In this document: in pieces, positions 1-10,382 of the stretch
Layout: each line of letters opens with the position of its first letter
How positions within the stretch are numbered: position 1 is the first letter of the stretch
Assembly: GCA_020310875.1 (NCBI GenBank)
Contig: CM035421.1
Span: 77,001-141,000 of the forward strand
Reading direction: 5' to 3'
Origin: Ceratopteris richardii
Lineage: Eukaryota; Streptophyta; Polypodiopsida; Polypodiales; Pteridaceae
Length of the DNA: 64,000 nt
Position numbers and translations under genes: made by a program
The notes under the pieces: model-generated
What the model was told of the DNA's origin: nothing
The model's input: the letters and a program-made list of their open reading frames with translations, nothing else
The model's database searches: none

Positions 1-1500
1 AAAAACAAGGTTTTGTGCTAGTTGTATGTTATTAAGATTATCACAATAGATGGTGATAGGCTTTTGCACTTCCACACCTAAATCTGCAAGTAGCATCTCT
101 AGCCATGATGCTTCACATGCTGCCATTCTAGCACTTCTATACTCAGCCTTTGTACTCAACAAAGCAACAGTGGGTTGCTTCTTACTACTCCATGTAATAG
201 CTGCACTTCCAAATGAGAATAGAAAGCCACTAGTAGATCTGCTATCTGGAATGCTACCAGCCCAATCTACATCGGTGTATCCATGAACCTGCAACTTTGC
301 AGCAACTTCACAAAACAATGCATAATCCAACGTAGCACTCGCATATTGTAGAGTGTGTCTCAAGACATCTAAGTGTGATTTCTTGGGAACTTGCACAAAT
401 TGACTTTCAAGTCCAACAGTGTAGATTAGATCATACCTTCTAATTGTGAGATATATCAAACTTCCCATAATTTTCTTGTACATAGTAGCATTTTCCAATG
501 CTTCACTTGATGTAGTCTCCAACTTCAAATTCTAATCTAATGGCATAGAAATCGGCCTACAATCATTCATACCATACTTTTGCAGCATACACAAGGCATA
601 TTGCCTTTTTGACATCCATATACATGTTTCTATATGTATAAACTCAATGCCCAAGAAATAATGCAACACACCAAGATCTTTCATATCAAATTCCTTCATA
701 AGGATTTGCTTCACCTCTTTAATGATTTCTTCATTATCACCAACTATAATCAAGTTATCAAGCTAAATAGCCACAATCATCATCCTTGCATATAATGAAT
801 GATCTATATCACACATAGAAAATCCAATGTTGTTTAATTAAGCTATCATTGCATGCCAAGCATGAGGGGGATTTTTAAGTCCATAAAAAGCATTTTGCAA
901 CCTGCAAACATATTTTGGGTGCTTTCAATCTTCATATCCTTGTGGTTGGTACATGTATACTTCTTCCTATAACTCACCATGTAGGAAAGCATTCTTCACA
1001 TCCATCTGGTGCAAAGTCCATCCTTTTACTGTAGGTAATGCAATAAGTGCTCTGATAGTAGACATTTTAGTAGGGTTGAACGTTTCCTCATAATCAATGG
1101 CATATGTCTATGCATATCCTTTTGCTACCAATCGTTTTTATACCTGCTTATGCTACCATTAGCATTGTGCTTTACCTTTTAAACCCACTTGCAACCTATG
1201 GATTTCTTTCCTTGTAGCAATGCAACCAGCTTTCATGTTTTGTTTTCATAAAGTGCATATTACCTTTGTCATATAGGCACAATGGCCAGTCATGTAACTA
1301 TCATATGTCAATCGCTACATTGAATTCTGCATCCTCCAAGGTCTTCTTAGTCTTGGATCACTTCTCCTTGTATCATCTACATGTGCCTTTCTTACTCCAA
1401 GAGTCTTCATAGAGGGCAATCCAAGTTCCTCATCAAGACTCTTTTCTAAACCGCTTGAATCTCCATCAACATCTTCAAATCATGTCGATGTTTTACTACT
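1..1500 (-). pseudogene. RT and RNase H remnant of copia C1
   Basis: Degenerate 3' part of the copia pol gene. The RNase H end (about 1-290) keeps the TDVDWAGS and EASWLEMLLADLGVEV strings also seen in C3 at 38709-38942. RT palm and thumb are at about 530-1360. The RT active site, YVDD in C3, here reads stop-LDN near 745-770, so no functional enzyme could be made. It retains the segment between RT and RNase H (about 300-640) that C3 has lost. The reading is broken by several stops and frameshifts. Confidence 0.85.
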
Positions 1501-1639
1501 AGTAGAAAGCTTTTTTTTTTTTACCTTTCTTGGATGTATTTGATGAATTTTTTGGACTAAAATTTCCATGCAATCTTCCACTTCATGGATTTGAGTTGGA
1601 ACTATTGCTTGGTGACACATTTGGTCCACTCAAAACTTG

Positions 1640-3010
1640 AGATTTTACACTTGATTTTTTAGCATTTTCTTTGTCATTTCAATCAAGATTAAGTTCTTCT
1701 TTGGCATCTACATAGAAGCTTGTCATTTCATCAAACACCACATCTCTACTTACCTTCACCTGTTGTGTGAGTGGGTTATCACATTTATATCCCTTTTGCT
1801 CAAGGGAGTATCCAATGAAGATACATTTTTTTGCTTTTGGATAAAGCTTCGTCCTCAACTTCTCTGGAATATGTACATATGCAATATAGCCAAAAACTTT
1901 CATATGTGATAAGTTTGGCTTTTGACATGTGAACTTCTCTTCAGGTGTAACTCGATGTACAATAGTAGGCGAAGTTCTATTCATGATGTATATAGCAGTG
2001 TGCACAGTTTCTATCCAATAACAATGAGCCATGTTCTTCTCAACCATCAAGGCTCTTGCTATTTCTGCAATATGTCTATTTTTGCATTTAGCAACACCAT
2101 TCTATTATGGTGTGTACCTGCATGAAAACTGACAACCCCATGGCTTCTAAGAAAGTTGCTATACTCGTTTGACATGTATCACCTCCTCCATCAACTCTTA
2201 ACATTTGAATTTACTTCCATGTCTGCTTTTCCACCATAGCTATAAAATTTTGGAAGTGAGTGCATACCTTACTCTTCTCTTTCATGAAATATACCCATAC
2301 TTTCCATGTATGGTCATCAATGGAAGTAACATAAAACTTGCAAATGCCCATAGATGTGGTCTTTGCAGGACCCCAAACATTTGTATGTACGATTTCTAGC
2401 ACATTCTCCCTAACATGCTTGTCATGCGGATATGATGCTCTTGACTGTTTACCAAATTGACATGTTGCAGATACCTTTTGCATCTCAACAACCTTGAAAT
2501 TTGGTAGTCCATTGAAAATCTCCTTTGATTGCATGAATTTTAGCCTCTGCAAGTTTACATGTCCAATCCATTTTTGCCAGATCTCTATATCAGCAATAAC
2601 TCTTGCACCTTTTGTAAACATGGGTGCATTCATTTCAAGAATTTTCACATTTAAAGTGAACACCCTACCCACTTTGTTTTCTTTGGAAATCAATCTTCCA
2701 TCCTGTTTGTACTCTTCTACATATAACCCATCAACATTGAACTTGACTTGTAATCTCTAGTCAACCATTTGTCCAACAAAAACTAGATTCTTTGTTATAT
2801 TTGGAACTTGTAGCACATCAACAAGATGTTTTACCTTCTCGTCATCCATATAAAATGCTATGTTTCTTGTATGCTTGATAGGGTGTGATGTGTCATCACC
2901 TATTTCAACATATCCAAGAACTATCAATTTTTGCAAACTACTAAACCATTCCGGTAATGTGATTGAAAGCACCTGAATTAACATGCTAGACATTACTATT
3001 CGATTTTTGA
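1640..3010 (-). pseudogene. Protease-integrase remnant of copia C1
   Basis: Minus-strand remnant covering the protease (about 2757-3000), the GAG-pre-integrase zinc region and the first part of the integrase core (2211-2693), and the integrase C-terminal part (1679-2050). The protease DSGA motif reads NSGA, losing the catalytic aspartate. The zinc region retains WHxRIGHxNLQ-like and CQFGKQSRAS strings. Several frameshifts and stops separate the parts. It is the same family as the C3 copy at 36129-37430. No product is expected. Confidence 0.85.
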
Positions 3011-3995
3011 AACATCAACAAACACCATAATCATCATGTGATGTTGGACCATGAACAACTTCTCAAAATCATCTGCATTTGTGGATGCATAGTTGTTTTT
3101 GTTGCCTTCTATTATTTTGAGTCTTCAACATGCAATCACGTTCAAAGTGTCCATGTTTACCACAATTCTAGCATCCTTTACTGTCATTACCTAAATCATT
3201 TCTTTGGAAATTTCTACGGACTATTTAGCTCCACTTGCCTCCTAATTGTCCTCTACCTCCTACATGATTTTGTTGTTGACCTTGGTCTTGGTTATTGTGT
3301 CTTCTTCCATTTTCAAAGCCTCTACCTCTACCTCTACCTCTTCCTCTTCAGTAGAATATGTGCTCAGAACTAGGTTTTCCTTGGGAGTTTGAGTCATCAC
3401 CAAGATTTTTTTCTTCAATAATCAACATGGACACTAGATCATCAAAATTCAAAATATTTTCCCTAGACTAAATAGATATTCTAAACTGCTTATATGCAGC
3501 TCCTAAACCATGAAGGCACACTTCCACCTTATCATCATCATCTACATTCATGCCAATAGATGCAAGTGACTCACATATGCTTTTGATTTTCAGCTTGTAG
3601 TCACTTACCGACATGCCCTTTATCTCCATGTATGTAGCGTATTCTTGAGTTGCAATTTTCATGCCTTTGTATTGGTCTCATACAATGTGACCAAACTATT
3701 CCAAGCCTCTTTCAGAGCCTTGGCATCTTGTATGTGCCCAATCATGATATCCGATATGCTAACAGATAGCCAATACATTACCTTTTGTGCTTCTTGATTC
3801 CATTCCTCATATGCTCTACTTGGTCCGCAACCTGATTCCTCTCTAGTAACTATGGAGCATTTTTGTTCTCTCCTTGGATGTACTTCTAGTAGCCTTTTCC
3901 CATTACAAAATTCATCATTCTGAATCTCCAAGCATGGAAGTTATTCTTTTCTACATTATCACTCATAAGCTAGCTCACTCCATCAGAGTTTGCCA
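3011..3995 (-). pseudogene. gag remnant of copia C1
   Basis: The start codon is taken at 3995-3993 (MANSDG), matching the C3 gag start. The N-terminal gag region includes the NNFHAWRFRM and WNSLVTLYETNTKA strings, then a Gly/Arg-rich basic tail around 3320-3360. A CCHC zinc knuckle (about 3132-3173) has a stop in place of the residue after its first Cys. Stops and frameshifts occur from codon 9 onward. The equivalent C3 region is 35209-36092. Confidence 0.8.
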
Positions 3996-4432
3996 TTTCT
4001 GCAACAATTCACAACACTGCAAAAACACTACAAGAAGTACTATTTGAAGACTATCACACTATGACGTGACTATTTGATCTTAGAAAAACACAATTTTCGT
4101 GTATCAATGGTACATGGAATCGCTTCAAATTCTAGATCTAGAATATTTGAGTCTTGTCGAATAGGAGACAAGTTATACTTTTGCAAATTGACCTGGTTTT
4201 TCTATGGGTGCCACCTTGCGGGCTCAAAAGGGAGGTCAAGATGACTCTGAAACACAAATCTGAGAAAAACGAGGGATCCTAAAGGGATAACCATCGAAAA
4301 TATTTTGACGCCTTCTACCTTCACACCAATTTTTGTAGCAATTTGAGGTCCTTTGTGAATCCCACTTTCTCTATGCCTTCTCACATACTCTTCATTGTCG
4401 GCCTTCTTCACAAGCTCTCTATAGCCACGCTC

Positions 4433-4444
4433 GCTCTGATACCA
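4433..4444 (-). other. Primer binding site of C1 (tRNA-iMet)
   Basis: On the minus strand this reads TGGTATCAGAGC, the complement of the plant initiator tRNA-Met 3' end. It directly follows the inner end of the C1 5' LTR with no spacer, as in C3. Confidence 0.9.
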
Positions 4445-4795
4445 TGTCACAAGGAAGGAGATAAGGAAGAGAGCTCACACACAGATTGAGAAAAGGAAGA
4501 ATAATCTTCTTCTTCTTCTTCTTCTTCTATTACATAAAGGGAATGTACAAGAATGACCTAAAACAACAATACAACTAGTGCAATACATAAAGAACAATAC
4601 ATGAAGAAAATACTATTGTTTGTGAATGAGTGAGCTAACAAGAAATAAATATGCCATCACTCTCGGTAGATAAATCTAGTAATGCTCAATGAAGTATCCC
4701 TAACATATAATAGTGTGACCACTATACATGTCAGAGAAATGAAAAGTGATATGTTTCATCCTCAATCATCACATGTTGAGCTTGATATGTCAACA
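4445..4795 (-). repeat. 5' LTR of C1
   Basis: 351-bp LTR. Read on the minus strand it starts TGTTGACATATCAAGC and ends CCTTGTGACA, matching the C3 LTRs. It contains a GAA trinucleotide run, seen as CTT repeats near 4505-4530 on the plus strand. The outer end at 4795 is fixed by the resumption of copia C2 integrase sequence at 4796. Confidence 0.88.
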
Positions 4796-5718
4796 CATGT
4801 ACCATCTCAAATTAGAGTTAAAGTAGACCCTAAGGAAGAGAAGTGTATCTTCATAGTCTATTAACCTAATAAATAAGGTTATAGACTATATAATCCTAGC
4901 AATGAAGGCTTCATAGTTGGTCGAGATGTAGTATTTGATGAAAACAAATCATGGTTTGAAGATTATTGTAGGGAAATCAAGCTACCATATGATCTAGAAG
5001 AAGAATTTCCAACACTCTCAAGCAAGAGTACACATACACTTGAAGCATCACGAGATTTTGAAGATGATTAGAAGACACCTTGGAAGGAGATCAACTCATT
5101 CACATTACTTATGAGCATTGCAGTTTCCAAAAATGGAAGATCTATAAGATGGATATGAAGAATGCATTTCTGAATGGATGGATATCTAAAGAGGTATAAA
5201 TGGCTCAAACCCCTAGGTTCAATGACTCACATTTCCTTGAACATGTATGCATGTTAAAGAAAGCCTTGTATAAACTCCAATAGCTTGGAACCATAGGCTT
5301 GTGACCTATTCATAGGACAAAGGGTTTGTAGTAAGCAAAGCAAATCCTTCACTCTTTATCAAGAGGACACATGGAGAAGTCATACATCTTTGTGTATATC
5401 TAGATGAAATCATACTCATAGGTAATGATGTTGAAGGTATCACAAACATTAAGCTACATATGAAGGAGAAATTCAAGATTAGTGACTTAGGGAAGCTCAC
5501 TTACTTCCTTGGATTGGAAGTGGTGTACATAGAGAAGGGTATGTATCTCTCTCAGAAGAAATATACTAAGGACATGCTAGCCAAGTTCAAAATGGAAAAT
5601 GCTAAGGTTGCATGCACATCCATGAAGTAAACTCAAAGCTAAGTACTCATGAAGGTGAGCTAATTGAGGATTTTAAAAACTATCAAAGCTTCGTGGGAAG
5701 TTCAAATATGACAAGGAA
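4796..5718 (+). pseudogene. Copia relic C2, segment A: integrase C-term to RT
   Basis: Plus-strand fragment of a copia pol gene closest to C4. It starts within the integrase C-terminal region (HVPSQIRVKVDPKEEK) and passes the ISRDV-FDENKSWF-type region at about 4915-4960. It then loses the linker and RT N-terminus by an internal deletion near 5080-5120 and continues through RT. The catalytic YVDD reads YLDE at 5397-5408. It ends abruptly after YQSFVGSSNMTRK. Many stops and frameshifts are present. It ran leftward before C1 inserted into it. Confidence 0.85.
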
Positions 5719-7402
5719 GGTAACTCCTATCATGGTAATTCAACTAGTGCTCTATATGCAAATAAGAAGGATAAGAATTTGAAAAGCAAGAAGAAGGAAG
5801 AAGATGAAGAGGAGACTTCCCAAGCCAACTTCACAAGCAAGAGCAAGTGGAAAGGGAAGAACAAAGGACCAAAGCATGACAAAGCCAAAGGTCAGAATGT
5901 TCAACCTTGTGCCATTTGTGATAAGACCAACCACACCACTCAGAATTGTTGGTTCAATGGGAAGACCTAGAAAGGAAGTGGAAGAGGTGAATATGACACC
6001 AATAGAGGTAGAGGTTGACACAACTTCAAAAATAACAATAGAGGCAATAGAAGGGACTCAACAATTATTCAAAAGATCAACCACATGAAGACTCATTGCT
6101 TCTTATGAATCTAAGACACAAAGAAGGTAAAGAAGATGATCATTTATTCTACATAGATTCAAGATGTTCAAATCATGTTACAAGAAACAATTGCTCTTCT
6201 ATCTGATTTGGAAAGTCCAAAGCATAGACATGAAGTTCAAACAAGGGATGAAACAAAGCACAATGTGGAGAAGATTGGTAATGTCAAAGCTTCCAATGGC
6301 AACACGAACATTGTCAGTAAGGTTCTCTATGTACCCACTATCACTAAAAACCTAATATGTGTAGGCCAAATAGTTGAAAATGGCTTGCAAGTTAGGTTCA
6401 CCCAACATGGAGCTTTTGTGGAAGATCCATGTCAAGGCTTCAAGAAGATAGCCAAAGGTGAGAAGCATGGTAGGCTCTTTATTTTTGAAGTAGAAGAAAC
6501 CACGAACATAGCTCTATTCACATTTGGGTCTCAAAACCTAAGTGATCTTGAAGTGTGGAATAAGAGACTTGCTCATGTGAATGAAAAAGAACCTTGAAGG
6601 ATATATGCAGGGATGAAAGTGTTCTTGAACTACCAAACAAATCAAAGCAACACATGATCAACAAGTGTGATGCATGTCAGATTGAGAAGGCACAAAGACA
6701 ACCATTCAACCACAAAGGCTACATCCACAACAACTTATTGGACTCAGTACATACAGATGTATGGGGACCAAGTCAAGAACCTTCATTGGTAGGATCAAGG
6801 TATTATGTCTCATTTATTGATGACCATGGTAGATGGACTATTCTATAATTTATCAAGAGTAAGAATGAAGTGTTTGGTTGCATCAAAAAGTATCTAACAC
6901 ATGTGGAGAATCATACAGGTAGATCACTCAAGAAGCTCAAATCTGATGGAGGGGGAGAATACTTCTCCAAAGAGTTTCATGAGTTCTTGCAGAATAAAGG
7001 TATCAAAAGGGAGTGACTACTAGGTACTCTCCTCAACTAAATGGAATTGCAGAGAGAAGAAACAAGACATTGGTTGGATCAGCAAGAACAATGCTTGAAG
7101 AGAAGAGGTTGCCACATTATCTATGGGTAGAGGCTATTTCAACTACTATGTACCTTGTCAATAGACTACCATCCAAATCACTTCGAGGTATGACTCCTCA
7201 TGAAGCATGGCATGGAAGAAAACCTAGTCTTGGACATTGCAAGGTGTTTGGTTGTTTAGCTTATGTTCATGTACCATCACAAATAAAAGGTAAGCTAGAT
7301 GAAATGCCAACAAAGGCAGTGTTTATTGGGTACGACTAAACTCAAATGGATTACAGGTTCTATAATCCTTCAACCAAGCAATTCACTATAAGTAGAGATA
7401 TG
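5719..7402 (+). pseudogene. Copia relic C2, segment B: gag to integrase
   Basis: Plus-strand copia remnant of the C4 family. It starts in the gag basic region (GNSTSALY), followed by a CCHC knuckle at 5908-5949 (CAICDKTNHTTQNC). The protease DSG reads DSR at 6156-6164. GAG-pre-integrase and integrase follow: HTDVWGP, KSDGGGEYF and, after a frameshift near 7012, NGIAERRNK, so the D-D-E residues remain but out of one frame. It ends at TISRDM, where the G1 3' LTR begins. Its last ~130 bp are homologous to the start of segment A, so A and B are not one permuted copy. Confidence 0.85.
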
Positions 7403-8048
7403 TGTCACTTTAGCACAATGGCAAGTATCAACGTGAGGAGATTCACCTCATAAATGTCAATCCGCGGAGACGCGAGGACCGGTATGAAGACCGTGAGCAA
7501 GTGATGGCACAAGTGCGTGAGTGAAAGCACACAAGCATGCACACACACACGCACAAGACAAGGATAAAGAGTGGAACAATGGAAGGACTTTGATTACAAA
7601 AGAACTCTCTTACAAAAGCTCAAATCTACAAGAAGCTAGCCTCAAAAATGAGCTCTCTAGACCTTTTTATAGTTTTTTGAGTAGTTTTGGCCTTGTCCAG
7701 ACCTAATGTCTGGCCTAGTTAAAAATTAGGTTCTAGGGCTTATTTGGGGGCTCAAACGGAGTCTAAGAATCATGAAAATTGGTAGGATGATACTTCTAAT
7801 ACTCCTCAAACTGAAGGAATCCTTGGATTCAACAAAATGGAGTTGCAAAAATGGAAAATAGTATGTACAAATAGTGACGAAAATCTCTACTTTTATAGGG
7901 ATTTCTTCTAAAAATTTGACATGTGCTTCTTAGAGCTCCCTACATGCTCCTTATTCTTGTGTGTCCAATTCTTTGATGCGCTTCCATGCTTGTGCTTCAA
8001 CTTAAGTGTCAAGGCTTCCATGCTTGTGCTTGACCTTGAGTGTCAACA
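7403..8048 (-). repeat. 3' LTR of G1
   Basis: About 646 bp, TGTCACTTTAGC to GTCAACA on the plus strand. It aligns with the G2 LTRs through shared blocks such as TAGCACAATGG, TGTCAATCCGCGGA and GTTAAAAATTAGG. A minus-strand TATA box (TATAAAAAG) is at 7663-7671, at the same place as in G2. The left end is set by aligning TGTCACTTTAGC with TGTTGCTCTAGC of G2; TGTG at 7401 is an alternative start. Confidence 0.88.
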
Positions 8049-8061
8049 CTCCCCCCCTGTC
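8049..8061 (-). other. Polypurine tract of G1
   Basis: On the minus strand GACAGGGGGGGAG lies directly before the LTR start TGTTGACACTC. This is the expected plus-strand primer for reverse transcription. Confidence 0.85.
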
Positions 8062-9289
8062 GAGTTTATCATCCCTGACAGACCCTTGTTGTAGTAGTTG
8101 TTCCATGTATTACTTGAGAGGTAGTGTCCTTCATGTATCAACAAGAGAAGTCCATCTTCTAGATGTAGCTTGGTCAGTTGTCTGGTTCTTTAGCTTTCCC
8201 CTACTAGCCTATGCACATTTTGGTCCCATTATATGTACTTATTCCTTGGGTTTGAGCTAGGGGGAGTATTTGTGTGCTTTCAAAGATTGCTAGTTTCCAA
8301 AGAGGTTGTCAATGTTGATCTTGAGTAGTTTTCAACTATAAATTGCTTTATAGGTATTGATGTTGTACCCTTGATATCCCGTGAATCTTTGAAATATGAG
8401 TTTCATAGTATGATGCCAAATATATGTGGCCCAGAATGATTGATGGGTAAGTGCATTAGTGCATGGGTTGAAAACATTATGTGCCTTCTGCACGACCTTG
8501 TAATGTAGCCCTATGAGTGTGTACTTGGGGAATGCATTGGAAGAAGTATAGTGCAAGAAATTGGGTCTTGAGCTAAGGGCTCAATGGTATGTTGACAAAG
8601 AGGTTTCCTAATCTATCATGGTTATAGTGTTGTCGAAGTGTCCTTACCTTGGTGAAAGGTCGGTTGGCGTTTATCTCTTTGTGTTGTACTCCCATCACAG
8701 TGATTGACCATTAGCTTGTCTTTCTATTGATGGATGTCCTTCTTGATGGTTCGCATTGGAGATTATTCAAGCGCACAATCCTTTTCTTTCTTTTTTTTTT
8801 GGAACAAAGTCACAAAACAAGAAAAAAGATGTTAGCATCAAAAATATTTTACATGTGTCCAATGTTTCACATGTCCCTAGGATTCTCAATTGTGTCTATG
8901 CACGGCCGTGTAATGTGGCCCTATATTGATGCATACTTTGTAAGTGCATGACCGGAATGGTGCAAAAGACAAGGTTATGCCAAAGGCACATGGTTGTTGC
9001 ACGTCGAGGCTTTCAATGTACTTGGCAGATGTTGATGCAACCTTTGTTGGAGGTATCCATTGGATTTAAAAGGACAACTGATTTTAGGGACCCATTTTAG
9101 AATTGTGTTGGGTTGCACACAAGTCCTTTTTTACTTCTTCAACTCTGGTTGATTGCTTAAATTTTGCTTCCGACATGGCTAGTTCGTTGCGTCTATGGAT
9201 GTTGCTAGTATTTTTGGCTTCCAAACCCATATCCTTGATGATTGCCTTCTTATTTTTTCTGAAGAGGTGAGGTTATCTTCATTTGGTCT
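8062..9289 (-). other. G1 3' internal region, remnant of third ORF
   Basis: About 1.2 kb with no convincing long frame. The first ~100 bp next to the PPT resemble the C-terminal end of the G2 third ORF (shared block CATCCCTGACAGA-CCTTGTTGT on the plus strand). G1 therefore appears to have lost most of the ~4.5 kb ORF that G2 has here. A T-run is near 8790. Nothing else was recognised. Confidence 0.6.
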
Positions 9290-9934
9290 CTATTCTTGGT
9301 TTGTACCCTTTTCTCTCCTTGGCTTCTTTGTTGAGACCTTTCTTGTGAGGGAGATTAGTGGTGTTTGTGCATGTAAGAGTGGCTTGGGTACCCACATGTG
9401 TAATTGTCCTTGTTGAGCTGCAACTAATTTTTTAGGCACCCAAATTTGTACGTTATTATGGTCGGCCTTCATCGATTTCTTTGGTACCCAAATTTGTCGG
9501 AGACCTTGGGATTGAGCTTGTCCTCGTTTCTTGGTGCTTCTTTTAGCATAGTTAGCTTGCTTTGATGGGAATGGTTGTGGCAAAGCTGGTGGTTTCTCTC
9601 CTTTTCGTACCCAAATCTGCTTCATGCCCTGAGCTTCTTTCTTCTTGCACTTGGTTTGCCTATTTGATGTAGCCGTGTGTGTGTGTGTGTACTATTTTAC
9701 TTGCCTCTTTGGTTGAATTGTTGTGGCTATAGTAGTCTTTGAAAAAGAAGATGGGTCCTCTCTCCTTTGAGACCATTCTCTCATGATTGAGTCCTTCTAG
9801 ATCATAGCTTTCTTGACACATACAACATCTTCCGGCCTAGAGGAACTAAGAGAATGCATGCTACTTGGATTTGTGCTCATGCAATTCTCTAATTCTAATG
9901 TCATACATTGTTCATGTACCCAAACTTGAAGAAT
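9290..9934 (-). pseudogene. W-V-P-K repeat region of G1
   Basis: A 111-codon minus-strand open stretch (9290-9625) plus flanking frames. It contains a recurring hexapeptide-like motif: KQIWVRK, RQIWVPK, VQIWVPK and LHMWVPK, with QVWVHE further upstream near 9915. The DNA motif is GGTACCCAAATYTG on the plus strand. The rest is basic and Gln/Lys-rich. A (GT)8 microsatellite is at 9675-9690. The same motif region follows the second protease in G2 (21669-22553). Function is unknown; it may continue the polyprotein after the second protease. Confidence 0.65.
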
Positions 9935-10262
9935 TCATCTTTTAAGGTTTAAGTTGACGGCATGGTCATAGATCCAGTCTTGACCCAATACAAGTGGTTT
10001 TGTAAGGTCCTCATCTTCACACACTAGCATTTTGACTCTCATTGGAACATCTTGAAGATAGATGGGAAGCTCTACCTCCCCCAAACAAGGGGTTTCCACA
10101 CCTCCTAGTCCTATGAGATAGGCTTCAATGGAATTGATGTTCAATTGTAGATCTTGGTAGTATGAAAGTCTAACCACACTAGTTGTTGCACCTGAGTCAA
10201 TCAATGCTCTCACAGTCCTTGCATTCTTCCCTTGTCCTACCGCTATGTTCACAACGGGACCT
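9935..10262 (-). pseudogene. Second retropepsin-like domain of G1, downstream of integrase
   Basis: A 105-codon open segment with an aspartic protease signature: RALIDSGATTSVV (catalytic DSGA), then YLIGLGG, then LVLGQDWIYDH, which fits the hydrophobic-hydrophobic-Gly motif that closes retropepsins. It lies 3' of integrase and is additional to the usual protease at 14479-14742. G2 has the same domain at 22554-23063. Retention of both signature motifs in two diverged elements suggests it was once functional. The flanking frame is broken by stops. Confidence 0.8.
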
Positions 10263-10382
10263 TGATCAATTATTCAAGAAGCAATTGCACTTGATGTTTG
10301 ACACATGGCCATGTGGTATCTTGGGGCCTCAAGATTGATACCTAGGCCTAGGCATCTTAACTTATTTCTCCTAATGCGTTCT

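Larger units (their letters stand above)
1..4795 (-). mobile_element. Copia element C1, decayed, truncated by the window edge
   Basis: Minus-strand Ty1/copia element. Reading from 4795 downward it shows a 5' LTR, a tRNA-Met PBS, gag, protease, integrase, reverse transcriptase and RNase H remnants; its 3' LTR lies left of the window. It belongs to the same family as C3: the proteins and LTRs align along their lengths. Many stops and frameshifts break every domain. It is inserted in the copia relic C2, whose integrase reading resumes directly at 4796. The target duplication cannot be tested because the other end is outside the window. Confidence 0.9.

Noticed and set aside
4682..4864. 60-codon plus-strand frame spanning 4795
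   Set aside because: It is a chimera of antisense C1 LTR and C2 integrase created by the insertion.
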